Made by a program: the position numbers and the translations under genes
Assembly (NCBI RefSeq): GCF_022201045.2
Contig: NC_068564.1
Coordinates: 7,254,001-7,318,000, forward strand
DNA length: 64,000 nucleotides
Direction of reading: 5' to 3'
Source: Citrus sinensis
Lineage: Eukaryota > Streptophyta > Magnoliopsida > Sapindales > Rutaceae
Notes under the pieces: generated by a model
Databases searched by the model: none
What the model was told of the DNA's origin: nothing
Seen by the model: only the letters and a program-made list of their open reading frames with translations
In this document: piece by piece, positions 12,836-23,392 of the stretch
Numbering within the stretch: position 1 is the first letter of the stretch
How the letters are laid out: the number at the start of each line of letters is the position of its first letter

Positions 12836-13150
12836 CGCGCTGCAGGTAGCGCTGCTTGCAGCGTTGCAACGCGCGCTGCAGTTGCTGCATGTGCAGCGCG
12901 AGCTGCTTGCAGCGTGGCTGCTGGCCGCTTCGCGTGCAGCGCGCGCTGCTTGCAGCGTGGTGCTGGCCGCTTCGCGTGCAGCGCGCGCTGCTTGCAGCGT
13001 GGCTGCTGGCCGCTTCGCGTGCAGCGCGCGCTGCTTGCAGCGTGGCTGCTGGCCGCTTCGCGTGCAGCGCGCGCTGCTGGTAGCATGTGCTTCTGGCCGC
13101 GTGCTGCTCGTGCAGCAGCGTGTGCTGGTGGCCGCTCGCTGCTGCGTGTG
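12836..13150. repeat. GC-rich 43-bp minisatellite
   Basis: A unit of 42-43 bases containing GGCCGCTTCGCGTGCAGCGC is repeated head to tail. The GGCCGC word recurs at 12923, 12965, 13008 and 13051, with decayed copies near 13095 and 13133. The block is rich in CTGCAG, GCGCGC and GCTGC and stands out sharply from the AT-rich surroundings. All six frames are open across it, giving Ala/Arg/Cys/Leu-rich paper proteins, which is a by-product of composition. It lies at the extreme 5' side of the decayed Copia element. Confidence 0.9.
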
Positions 13151-13363
13151 CTGGTTCGTTGCTGCAGGTTCCAGCAAGTTTCCGCAATTTTCCAGTGATT
13201 TACAATAATCCGATGCTAATTTTGGCTTACAAAATTTTTATTACGATAAACTAAATCAAGAGGGAAACAAGGTTATAATAAATCACCCCTCTTGTTGCAG
13301 ATCCAAACAAAAAATACAGTAGAACATCTAACCATGAATTAAGACAAACCATAAACATGCTTT

Positions 13364-14086
13364 ATTCATAATTTGTCTCTCATCAAAATCCTCATAAACA
13401 CATATCCAGATTTTCAACTCAAAATGCTCTTCTACCATTTGATTATTGTACACCAATTTTGCAAGTGAAGTCTTGCCCAAACCTCGAAGTCCCACAATAG
13501 GAACCACAGACACAGTTTCACTTTCGCCAGAACTTGCTTGCATCAATAGTTCAATAATCTTCTCTCTATCTTTATCTCTTCCAATAATATCTGATGAAAG
13601 CACAAACGAGTGAGTACGTTCCCTCTCTTCATGCACAATTCGCCAACTACGATCATCAAGTCGTGCAGTGAGATCAAACTTATGCATCATGTTTGCAATC
13701 TCATCAAACCTCTCTCTGACTTTCTTGATTTGTTGACACATTCTAAAACGAAAAGCTATCGGATTTGAGCTTCCAAAAAAGTTACGAAACTTTCTTCCGA
13801 TGCTTCTTTGCTTCATGACTTGCCTTCGTAGATCTTCCACCTCAAATTCATCCAACACATCTTCTGCATCATAACAAGCATCCTTAAGATTTCCCAGCCA
13901 AACGCTTAACCGGTCATTCTGGACTTGCGTTTTCTCGGCATCCAAAACCACACTTTTGACAATGGTTAAGGTCTCCTTTAGCTTTTCTAAGTCATTTTTG
14001 ACACCGCAGAACAATAAAAGTTCTTCATAAGCAAAGCCCCCTAATTTTTCCAAAAGTTTTTCAATTGGAAAATATGATTCCACCAT
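13364..14086 (-). pseudogene. CNL-B: N-terminal CC plus partial NB-ARC fragment
   Basis: The start codon is at 14084-14086. The Rx-type coiled-coil domain occupies residues 1-150 (MVESYFPIEKLLEKLGG at the start, DAEDVLDEFEVEDLRRQVMK near 70-90). The P-loop follows as VGLRGLGKTSLAKL, where other family members read VGIGGLGKTALA, so the first glycine pair is disturbed (GLR for GIG). RNBS-A (FELKIWICVYEDF) is present, then the sequence leaves the family at QIM (13364) and a short retrotransposon-derived tail ends at 13328. Kinase-2, GLPL, MHD and the LRR are missing. The start lies 3' of the family's conserved 5' UTR splice acceptor (minus strand, about 14095). As it stands the product would be a CC-only truncated receptor. 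Confidence 0.85.
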
Positions 14087-14597
14087 TGCTCCTGAAATTG
14101 AAGAAACAGAGTCATGGGATATTATTTGATGGTTTTTTTTCCATTTATACTATTCTTGTTGCTCGTGAATAAATTCAAACAAAATTTTAAATACAAACGG
14201 GTGGGCTTGTATTGTTTTAATTAAAGTGTAGACGTTCATAATTCTCAAAGTTAAGTTTAAATAGACTTAAGAAAGAGTAATTAATAATCCAAATATTTTT
14301 TTTACTATTTAGCGGGGGTTTGAACTCTACTAGTCATGAGGTGGATCAGCCAAGGCCTTATTGATGAATTCCATGAGTTGGTAAAAGAGTCTTATGTTCA
14401 TCCATTCTATCTCTTTTTTTCTTTTTTTTTGGAAGTAAGTTAATCAAATCATGTGTTGTTAGTTGTCATTCAATCTACCAATATACCTATGGAAATTTGT
14501 TTTATTTGGATATTGGCAATTACAGCCCATCCATTAAAAGTTTCAACTGGGCTAGTCACAAAAGAGATTGGTGGCATTGTAAGGAGGATTTGAGGAT
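14087..14597. repeat. 5' flank of CNL-B, duplicated in front of CNL-C and CNL-E
   Basis: No gene is visible. The stretch from the CNL-B start outward resembles 37204-38370 (before CNL-C) and, in reverse complement, about 61480-63156 (before CNL-E). It includes the 'cattcaatctaccaatat' region and the 'ggcattgtaaggaggatttgagga' region. The shared flank presumably contains the family promoter and 5' UTR intron. Confidence 0.6.
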
Positions 14598-15785
14598 ATT
14601 GGGAGATGTCTCTTTTTTCAAAGAAGATTTTTAAGTCTTAAATTAGGAATTTTTTACACTTTTCAGTTTTCTTATTGAAGATAATTCATATTTAAGAAAT
14701 AAGTAATTTTCTCTTTAGAACTTAACTTATTCAAGGAGGAATACAAATCATATAAGGAAAGGAATACAATTTCTATATGAAATAATCACTACATGTATAT
14801 ATGGGGATTGAGTTTATTTGTTTGCATAATTCAACAATCAATTATCTGTAAGTAAATAGTTTTCAGTGTGAGAGAAAAGTAGTTCTATTAAAATTAGGTG
14901 CTTTTGGTGTTTTAGGTGTGAGAAAAACCCTAGAGTAATTATAATAATATTTACATAATAAAATTTTCTCTTATTGTCCTTAGCTATTATAATTTTTCTC
15001 CAATATAGAAATTTTTCATGTAAATTTTTGTATTATTTTATTAGCTTTATTCTCCACCTATTTTCTATTTACTATTTATTTCATATTTTTTCTTGCAAAT
15101 CTTAGGTGAGTTTAATTATTTCTTAGCAGGTGATAATAGAGCTAAGGCTGCAATGTAGAGCAAATACGTCAACAAGGAGGTTTTCAAAACCTATGAAGAT
15201 AGAAACAGAAAAGTTTGACGAATAATTAATTTTGGCTTTTGGGAAGGTCAAGTCAATAACATATTGATTCAATCTGTCTATACAAGTAAAGCAAAGAGCA
15301 ATGCTAGGCCTATTCCACTAGTAGAAACCCCTGGAGGAGTGTAGGTAATCAAAACATCTTAAAAGAGATTGTTAGAATATAGCAAATTTGGAAAGTAGCT
15401 GTAAATTAATAGAAGGAGATGCTAATTATGTCATCTATTGGTGTGTCGTGGAAGAGGATGTGTTATTACTAATGGGTCCACAAGATGTGCACACAACATG
15501 TAGTTTAGTATTTATGAAAGGTATGTGGTGGACTTTTTATGTTGATCATTGAGGACTCTCAAAGAAGCCAAACATGAGACTGGGTAATTTCATAAATGTG
15601 ATCGACATATGACAAACATGGTACTCTGGATAATGTGAAGTATGATGATTCTCGATGTAGAAAATTATGGCTGCTGGATAGAGGACAAGATTTTACTCAT
15701 AGTGGAGTGATTCTTATTAGTCCAATGTCTCGGTGAGTGAGTGAATATATTTTACCTCCAGGAATTTGCTTATTTCCTAACAAAT
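14598..15785 (+). mobile_element. Deleted Copia-type insertion in the CNL-B 5' flank
   Basis: The two sister flanks read 'tttgaggattcaaat' without interruption (38375-38390; 61490 in reverse), while here about 1.2 kb sits in that site. The insert has an LTR-like AT-rich first half. Near 15128 there is a 'ggtgataatagagctaaggc' stretch that resembles a decayed initiator-Met primer site. A gag-like start follows around 15193-15250 (MKIETEKFDE, then a stop, then FGKVKSI), matching the 'KFDG.INF..WKVQV' start of Copia gag. The rest is scrambled and ends in 'cctaaca'. It is a relic with most of pol missing. The exact ends and target duplication have decayed. Confidence 0.5.
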
Positions 15786-17955
15786 GATTCAAATATTAGA
15801 AATATCTATGTAAACTATGGTGTGCCAACCAATCATTCTCTACTAGATGGCAAAGTTGTATATTGTATAATGAGATGATAAATCTTTTAAATATTAATTT
15901 CGATGGATCTTATCGAAATAGGTTGATTTGACCAATGTTAGTCCTATTATGAGACATACTATTACGTCAAATAGATGAGTTTGTACCTAAAATATAGTTT
16001 GAACGGTCTCTATACCTAATTGAATAAAATCTTTTATAACAAAATTTATTTTAAATAGTGTTATAATATGAGGATAGTCTTCACTAGACCTACTTTTATT
16101 CTTATCTTTACAACCATAAAATTAAATATTAATCATCTCAAACTCAAACATTATTAATTAGCCTTTGTACTTTTTTTTAGTTCTTTGTTTTCATTTGATT
16201 TCCCATAAATGCACATGGGTTAGCGTATCATAATTTTACTATGTTCTGAGAACACGACACGTGTCCTTGATAAATGAGCATTTGACATGGTTATTCCGCA
16301 CAAAATGCTCTCGTATAAGGATAAAATGAACCACATGTTTCATTAAAAGAAGCTCGTGATGACCAAATACTAGCTTCGAAGCTAACGTGTCTCTAGAGTG
16401 CCTACGAGGAACTGAAATAAGAGCCACTATTTACAATGCCACTTGTGAAGATTGAAATACTACACGTGGCACACATAGTTTACACTACCAAAAAGCATTA
16501 GATTATATTACAGCACTGGAGTGTTCTTGTTTGTACAAGATAATATTGTTTCTTTAATAAGTATAACAGTAACAATATTTTCATTACATTGTCCTCTATA
16601 TTACGGCTATTATAGTAATATAAAATTTTATTATAATATGAAGGATAAAGCCATTTAAACCCATTGTAATGCTGAATAAACCCATTTATATAATAAACAC
16701 ATTATCACAACTTAAAATTTTATTTTTTCATTCAAAAAACCCACAAATACTCCCAATATACCCTCAATAAGTATCATTAATTTTCATTAGTTGTTTCTCT
16801 CACTACTTTCTATGATACTTTCCTTAACATGTCCTCAATTGATGCAATTGCAGCGACTTTTTTTTTCCCTTTCTTTCTTTATAATAATAACTTCAAACAG
16901 AAATAGTTAGTCTTTTAATTCCCTTAATTATTGCTATAATTAAGTTGGCGATCTTTTGATATTTTTATAGTGATCTTCTCATTTTTTTAAAATTAAAATA
17001 TTGAATAGAAATCCAATTACTAAAGTTTCATCACGAGCATATACATCTAATAGTGACTCGAGGGTAAAGTTAAGGCAAATTTTAAAAGAAAAAAAAAATT
17101 TGTATAAGCAATTTGAATAGAGATTTTACTCCAATAGAAGCCTTAAAGTATAAGAACCACACAACACTAGAAAAAAAATTGGGGAGACGGAGAGGAAAAG
17201 AGAAAAAAAGGCGAAAAAAATAAAAGCTTTAGGGAGATAAAGTAACATAATATTTGGTTAAAATAATAATTTAATTAAGAAAAATTTTGTAATGAAATTT
17301 TTTATTGAGAAGTGGATTTTGAAGAGTGCGGTGGGTTCAAATAACCTTGTTCTAATATATGTTCCAAGCCAAATATAGCCTCTCCAAAAAAATTCCATTC
17401 CACTAATGATAAATTACATACAATCTTTTACGATCCCTCTTGAAATTTATTTCTTTTTATAATATGTTTATTAATTTTCACTAATTCTTTATTACCTAAT
17501 ACCTTCCCCACCCCTGCATATAAACGGGTCGGGGGATCATAAACCTCTTGTACTAACCCTAAGTGATTTTACCGCTTAATATGGCACTAGATTTTTGATG
17601 AATTGAAATTTTTTAAACGTTAAAATTTATCTCATTTTTATATGTATGGATCTGGCAAGTACAGGAATAAATTAGTATCTACATTTATGTAACTAACGAT
17701 GTACATGATTGTCTCTTGTTTATTGTTAAAAGTTAAAACTATAGCTAAATCATACAAACAAATCTATCAGTTTGAAGTAGTCGTACCTTTCTTGTAACGC
17801 TCCCACCAATCACGAATTGTCTATGATGATTCAGCAGAGCTTGAGGTGTCTGTGATGACACTGCTATAAAACGGCCGGAGCAAAGAAAAATGAGGGCTCT
17901 TGTATTTGTGCTGAAATGGCACTTTTTTTTTTTTTTTTTTTTTTTTGGCTGAAGA
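15786..17955. other. AT-rich intergenic region, no gene; contains a dispersed repeat
   Basis: I see no coding sequence. Part of it (15786-16200) is again CNL 5' flank. The piece at 16208-16470 is repeated in inverted orientation at 59490-59757 (see separate entry). Around 16640-16810 and 17040-17350 are stretches resembling 58080-58200 and 59085-59280, with 'taaacccatttatataataaacac'-like words. A poly-T run occupies 17925-17946. Confidence 0.5.
16208..16470. repeat. Dispersed repeat, inverted partner of 59490-59757
   Basis: The 'gataaatgagcatttgacatgg' stretch, the 'cacgacacgtgtcc' stretch and the 'agctcgtgatgacc' stretch all recur in reverse complement at 59490-59757, with scattered differences. 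Short open frames in both copies encode related but unrecognised peptides and are probably not genes. It may be a non-autonomous element or part of an old segmental duplication that also carried the CNL 5' flanks. Confidence 0.6.
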
Positions 17956-18946
17956 CGGACAAATTAATCACTATGAACTTATATTATAAGATAAAGAATT
18001 GGTAATTATAGTGTGCTGTGTATACAATATTCTTTCCCCGCAAGAGGTTAATTGAAAAGAAAAAAGTAGACCAGCCAAAGGCCATGGCATATATTCTTTC
18101 CTTTAGTTATGACAATGTAATATTCATAGTCCTCAAACCAAGCAACCAAACTAGAAACCTGCAATTGATGATAACCCTCGTTAAAGGACGATTCATTTTT
18201 TCAGATACAAGAAATGCATAATTGATTCCTTGCTTAACAAACCTATGTTATGTACATATCTTACTAAGTGAGCAAGAATCATCGTCCTTAATACATAAAA
18301 TTTTGTTTTAATATTAAAGGTTGTATAAATTAGTAAATTACAAAAGGAACCTTCTCCTCTTGTTAAAAACTCGTCCTGTGATAGAATGAATATCGTCTTT
18401 TAATTAATTTCCAAACCAACTTTAACCTTAAAAAAACCACAGGACATTACATAACAATGCTACATAATCTGATAATCCTACTTATTTTTTAATCTGCAAA
18501 GTCATTAGTTCTCGCCAGTTTTTCTGAATGAAAATCATATATGTAGTTACCCAGTTTCAGGGCATTGAAGACGAAAGAGTGTGTATGCATAATCCTTACA
18601 AAATTTGACAGCACTACGTTTTATTATTTGCCAGCTAGTGAGTCCATTTCGCAATGGTCGTAGATTAAAAGCCATAACACTTTAAACAACCTTAATCATA
18701 GACACAGATGGCGAAAGAAAAACCAGTAAAGAGTTCCCAATCACAAAATTATCATTATCCCCATTGCGGAATCGCCATTATGTTAATGGCACAAAGCTAC
18801 GTGATTGAAGGAATGCTTACACTCATATACTAGAAAAAAACCCTTTCCCCAAATTAATTCCAAAATCCAAATCCTTCTTTAGAGGAGCCTCAGATCAACT
18901 GTAAAAGTTTAGTGATTTCATCTGCCGGTCTCAACATATATGCTTG
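17956..18946. repeat. Duplicated 3' flank of the PIS-like copies (copy B)
   Basis: No gene is visible. The stretch is a same-strand relative of 1-640 and 1456-1780, lying downstream of the minus-strand PIS copy B. It includes the 'aaacaaccttaatcatagaca' stretch. The block just before it at 17770-17850 ('ttgtaacgctcccaccaatcacgaattg') recurs in reverse complement at 48430-48500 and 57470-57530. Confidence 0.6.
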
Positions 18947-19084
18947 CACACTGAAAAGTAGGCACTCGAGCAGGAGAACCACAAACAGATTCTTCTCAAA
19001 AGGAAAATGTTGATGCACACTGAAAAGTAGGCACTCGAGCAGGAGAACCACAAACAGATTCTTCTCAAAAGGAAAATGTTGATG
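18947..19084. repeat. Two tandem copies of a 69-bp unit in the PIS-B 3' UTR
   Basis: The unit starting 'cacactgaaaagtaggcact' and ending 'aaaatgttgatg' occurs at 18947-19015 and again, essentially identical, at 19016-19084. Copies A (about 1730-1805) and D have one unit only. The near identity points to a recent local duplication just beyond the stop codon of copy B. Confidence 0.9.
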
Positions 19085-19090
19085 AACTCT

Positions 19091-21776
19091 TTAAGGCTTT
19101 TGCTTTTTCTCGATGTCATATAGCACACACACATCTGCTGCTGTCTTCATCTGAAACCACGAATCAATTTCACCCACCGTCAAGACCACACAATGGGCAA
19201 ATTTCGAGCAAAAAAGATTAGCAAGCCAAATGACATCAGGAGAACTATTACGTCTACAAACAATTTGAGAACTTTCAGCTCCTTGGGGGCAAGCAAATGC
19301 ATACAGGATTTTGTTTTCATCAAAAGTCCAAAATTTCTCTCAATCACATAAATATTTACATTTGATGGACAGCTTCCTAACTGACAGAGTTTACACTTGA
19401 GCAAGACTGATCCCATTTCTGTGCTCTTAGAACTCAAGCTTTCTTAAATGCAACCTCAATTAACCATATCCTCTTACAATTCATTTGGTATTCATACAAC
19501 TCTTTATCATATAGAGGTTTGGTCTCCTTATTCCATATAAAGCTTCAGTAGCACTATTGTGAATATCCTGCCTAATATTTGTGGCACCAACCTAATAAAT
19601 GCAGTCTTAATCACATAGGTAGTCCATTCATTCATCACAATGCGTTTTAACACCCCTCAATCAATTATAGCTACCATGACAAAGATGATGAGGTGAAGAG
19701 GAAGAAAATGTTCATCTCAGGCATATCCACGACAATCCATTTAAGACACAGATAAGGTTTGAGTTTTAATATTCAAGCATATAACAGCATGTGAGTCTCA
19801 AACTTGAAATGCAAGTTATGCAACCCAAGAGGGGGGGTGAATTGGGATTTTAAATTTTATGCAATTCAATTCGCACAACAATTTAATCTACCGCCTTAAT
19901 CAAATCAAAAACAATAAATTCAATCAAGTACAATATTAAAAGAGTAAGGGAAGAGAAAACGAACACAAGGATTTTTACGTGGTTCGGCTATCCCCGCCTA
20001 CGTCCACGCCTCCAAGCTCACCCGGCTTGAGGATTTCACTATCCAAGCCTCCCAAGGCTTCAAATGTTTACAATTGACTTCCAAGGTGTCAATGAACCTT
20101 TACAACAAGAGATTATATCCCCAATCTCTTCACCCCAAGTGTTTTCCACACTTGTACACTCACAAATTGATGAGAAATGAAATTCACAACAATAAAACTC
20201 TCTTTAAGAGTGAATAACAAATTATAGCTCAATGATGATTCAACAAATGATGATTTACGAAATGGAAGCTCAATATATGTTATATGATCTTATATTTGCT
20301 TGTATTGGTTCTTAAAAAGAAGTTTGAGTTGAGTTTTTATAGTGGAAGCCCAAAAACTAGCCGTTATAGGCAAATTCCAGCGCTCAAGCGGTTAGCCGCT
20401 TGATTTATCCGGCTAGCCGCTCAGGAACAGTAATATTACTGTTATTTTTTGAATTTGCTACAGTAACACTGTTCATTGAAATTACACTTTGGCCCAAAAC
20501 TTTCTATAATTATATTATGGCCCAAAACGTCAGAAAACTTTGCAAATAGATCCAATTTCAGAACTTCTCAAAAATAGTTGTCTTTCCCAAACTTTTTAAA
20601 ATTATGATATGGCCCCAACGATTTTATTGTTTCGCACAAAGGTCATTTTCAACATAATACCCATATTTTTCAAAGTTCTCAAAATCTTTCACTTTAGTTC
20701 AAAATATTCATAAATTATAGTATGGCCCAAAATATTTAAAATGTTTGAAAAAAAAACATCCAACTCCGAAATTTGATACTTATTAAAATCAAAGATTTCA
20801 AATCTTAGCATTTAAGTCCAATTTACTTAAATCCACAAAATACTTTACTTTATAAAAATAAAATATTTTAGTTTATGAAAAGTATTTAATTAAATTAATT
20901 TCTTGAGCTTCTCAAATGCTAAATCATGCATCAATTAAATCATACCGGCTTTACAAGAATTTTTCGCAATAATTCGTTCGTTGAGCTCTAAGCTTTATTC
21001 TTGATTTCGCCGTTGTCCGTTGAGTGTCTTCAATCTTGATTTCACTTGATTCACTTGCATAAATATTATCCTTCAAAAACTAGTGTAAATGTGAAATACA
21101 ATATTTATTATTTTTACTTAAGACACATGTTTGTTATCATCAAAATTACATTATGTGTAGCCCTTTAGGCTAACAAAACTGATCAACTTCAGAATCCACA
21201 ATGCCATTGTAAAATGTCAACTTTGCCGATACAAAAGTTTCCTTAATTTTTAGACATCAAGAAATTTATTTATTGTCAAAAAGTATCAGGATAAACAAAC
21301 ATTACCATCATATGAAGTGCAAGTTACCTGTATGACATTGATCGTTTGCTTGATTGCCCATCCGAATAAACTCAATGCAACTAGGAAGGAAAGGGGCGAA
21401 CCCTGTCGCACAGTACTCGCCACAACCTGAAAGAAGATATTGTTTGAAAACTGAGAAACAGGGGAAATCTTCCCATGCGCAGAACAATCCAATAGTAAGA
21501 AAATGAGAACCTACATCCACCAAACTTTCACTCTGCTTCTCCGCAATAAGAAATAGGATTAGGTAAAGAACCTGTAGGGTTGAAACGGTTGGATCAGGTA
21601 AAAAGTACTGATAACATTTGCAAATGCTGACATGTATAATAACACCGAAAGCTACAATTACCTCACATGCCACACAACAATAACCCATAAACATCCGGTT
21701 CCCATAATAGGCTTTGAAAAGCCAATTTGTGCTATCTTTTACATCTTTACGGCTAGTTTTTCCTCTCACGAATGTA
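19091..21776 (-). pseudogene. PIS-like copy B: four clean C-terminal exons, 5'-truncated, with a solo LTR in an intron
   Basis: Minus-strand exons are 21776-21662, 21571-21515, 21426-21328 and 19150-19091. They encode, in order, WLFKAYYGNRMFMGYCCVACE, VLYLILFLIAEKQSESLVD, the exon with LSLFGWAIKQTINVIQ, and MKTAADVCVLYDIEKKQ ending KP and stop. All four have AG/GT borders, keep the frame and are the best preserved copies in the window. The exons encoding the N-terminal half, including the CDP-alcohol phosphotransferase signature, are missing: beyond 21776 the sequence departs from copies A and D. The last intron is 2.2 kb because it carries a 1371-bp solo LTR (19805-21175). It is probably not functional as a lipid synthase, though it could still be transcribed and spliced. 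No promoter is recognised. Confidence 0.75.
19805..21175 (-). mobile_element. Solo LTR (copy 1) in the last intron of PIS copy B
   Basis: 1371 bases running on the minus strand from TGTTAGCCTAAAGGGC to GCATTTCA, flanked on both sides by AAACT (19800-19804 and 21176-21180), a perfect 5-bp target duplication. The uninterrupted site is seen in PIS copy A near 2545-2560 ('gaatctcaaactgaccg'). The second family member is at 39842-41204 in the opposite orientation. The run of Cs near the 3' end ('ttcaccccccctcttgggt') followed by 'gcataacttgca' is typical of some plant Copia LTRs. No internal domain remains, so it is a product of LTR-LTR recombination. Confidence 0.9.
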
Positions 21777-21892
21777 CTGCAAAGGAGATCCAAGTAACCT
21801 TGCAGTCCGATTAGTCTTGCAGTCCAAAGCAAAAGCAACAGCACTACAAACAGTAGAACTATCAAGGATTCATTCACTCTATCTAAATGACA

Positions 21893-21952
21893 GGTCATCT
21901 GATTACTAAACTATTAGACGTAGGTCATCTGATTACTAAACTATTAGACGTA
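21893..21952. repeat. Two tandem copies of a 30-bp unit at the PIS-B breakpoint
   Basis: The unit beginning 'ggtcatctgattactaaact' occurs at 21893-21922 and again at 21923-21952 without differences. It lies about 120 bases beyond the last exon that copy B shares with copies A and D, close to where homology ends, so it may be a scar of the rearrangement that truncated the gene. Confidence 0.9.
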
Positions 21953-23392
21953 GCGGGGGATTCAGAAATTTTGTATAGAGGGGGCTTGATGCAAATACAC
22001 TGATTCACGTTGGCGCATTCAATGGGTGCGAGTGATTGATAGCAACGACAAGTGAGTGAGGCAATGACGATAGCAACACTAATTTTCTTTTCTTATAGCC
22101 TTTTTTTTTTTAATGTATAAAATCTAGATGTCTAAATTTGGTTTTAGTCCAAATGAGTCTGAATACAGATGTCAAAATGACATGTTTGTTTTTCTTATTT
22201 TAATATCCTATTATAAATGACATCTTTTTCTTTTCATAAATAAAAAATATTTCATATTTATTTGACATTCATGTCATTATAAGTCAAAACAAATAAAGGG
22301 ATCAAGTTTTATAGTTTATTAAGAAATAAGTATATTTAATAAAGATTTTTTGGATATAGTATTTATTTCCCATTTAAAGCTTTTTCAATTCACATAAAAG
22401 TTGATTCTTTTATTTTGTTAGTACAACATATTCGTCATTAAAAATAGAAAAAAAAGTTGATTTTTTTTTGTTCGTTTTAGAAAAGAAAAAAACATTTTGA
22501 TTTCATTTCATAACAATTTTCAGGATGAGATTCTTAATAATTATTGTTAATTGTGTCATAGGAATAATAAGGAATAATCAAATGTGAAGAACATCAGCTA
22601 AATATTTGATAAAGTTTATTTTTAAAAGTTTTGTGATTTTTAAAAATAGTCGAATATGTTTGATAAATCTTTATAAAATAATATTGTCGGTACTATGAAA
22701 AAGTTTTATAAAATAACAATACGGCTTAGGTAATAAAATTGTAATTATCAATATTTTTTTTTCTAATTCAGTTTGTGTAATTATGTACATATACATTACT
22801 ATTGCGCAAGCCTTTAATATCAAGAAATATTTGTACAAAAGTATTCTCAAGTTTCAATCAATTATTTTCTAATTTTTAGTTTCAATTCATTCTGCATCAT
22901 GGGTTTTCATTTGAAAGGAGAAAAAATTTCTACATTAACTAAAAAAATCAAATCCAGTGCATACTTTGCACAAAAAAAAAGACGAGATTCAATTTTATTT
23001 AGGAACTAAGAGAAAATAAATAATTTTACATGTATATTTTGCAAAGAGTTATATTTAAACAATAAAGCTCTACGTGCATATTTTGCAAAAAGTTAGATTT
23101 AAACAATAAAGTAGCTTGCTAAGCAGTAGCCGCTACACTAAGCGGGGTCCATCCGATGCCACGTTACTAAACCAAAAATACTGGAATTTGGATCATTCTC
23201 GAACGGTGAGTTTTGTCCATGCATTTTCTATGTCACTTTGCCTATATTTCCCATGCAATATCTTTGTTTTTTGTTCAAGTCAATTGGGAAAGCTTGTTAA
23301 TAGGCTCTCAATGTTTTGAAGTGTTATCTATTACAAGCTTACCATAGCCACTGTTTGAATTAAGCTAAAGCTATGTTTGGTTACCGAGAAAA
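21953..23392. other. AT-rich intergenic stretch, no gene
   Basis: Nothing coding is recognisable. A roughly 55-base direct duplication ('catattttgcaaa.agtta.atttaaacaataaag') is seen at about 23032-23066 and 23078-23110. A plus-strand open frame at 23116-23319 has no known motif. Confidence 0.5.

Larger units (their letters stand above)
6062..13363 (-). mobile_element. Decayed Copia retrotransposon with only its 3' LTR
   Basis: This is a minus-strand Ty1/Copia element: 3' LTR (6062-7607), a purine-rich tract, RNase H and reverse transcriptase (7853-9242), a badly eroded integrase region (about 9243-10330), gag with a zinc knuckle (10630-11466), then a long leader with 'ccgttgggg'-type motifs (11560-12660) and a GC-rich minisatellite. 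No second LTR and no tRNA primer site are recognisable before CNL sequence resumes at about 13364. The left end sits inside the LRR of CNL-A and the right end inside the NB-ARC of CNL-B. The 5-base sequence left of the LTR (CCTTC) is not repeated at the right edge. This suggests that a later deletion removed the 5' LTR and adjacent CNL sequence. Confidence 0.8.

Noticed and set aside
12830..13160. CRISPR-like array
   Set aside because: The units are contiguous tandem repeats without unique spacers, and the genome is that of a plant.
12515..13208. Several overlapping open frames up to 220 residues on both strands, rich in Ala, Arg, Cys and Leu
   Set aside because: They come from the GC-rich 43-bp minisatellite, which lacks stops in all frames. 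There is no domain, and the same repeat is read in each frame.
16239..16427. Small protein-coding gene repeated at 59512-59724
   Set aside because: The two peptides are on inverted copies of one repeat, are not conserved in a codon-like way and match nothing I know.
19850..21130. Possible gene in the long intron of PIS copy B
   Set aside because: The whole stretch is a solo LTR with TG...CA ends and an AAACT target duplication.
21308..21898. A 196-residue minus-strand open frame as a single protein
   Set aside because: It is read-through of PIS exons and introns. The true exons are 21776-21662, 21571-21515 and 21426-21328, with normal splice borders.
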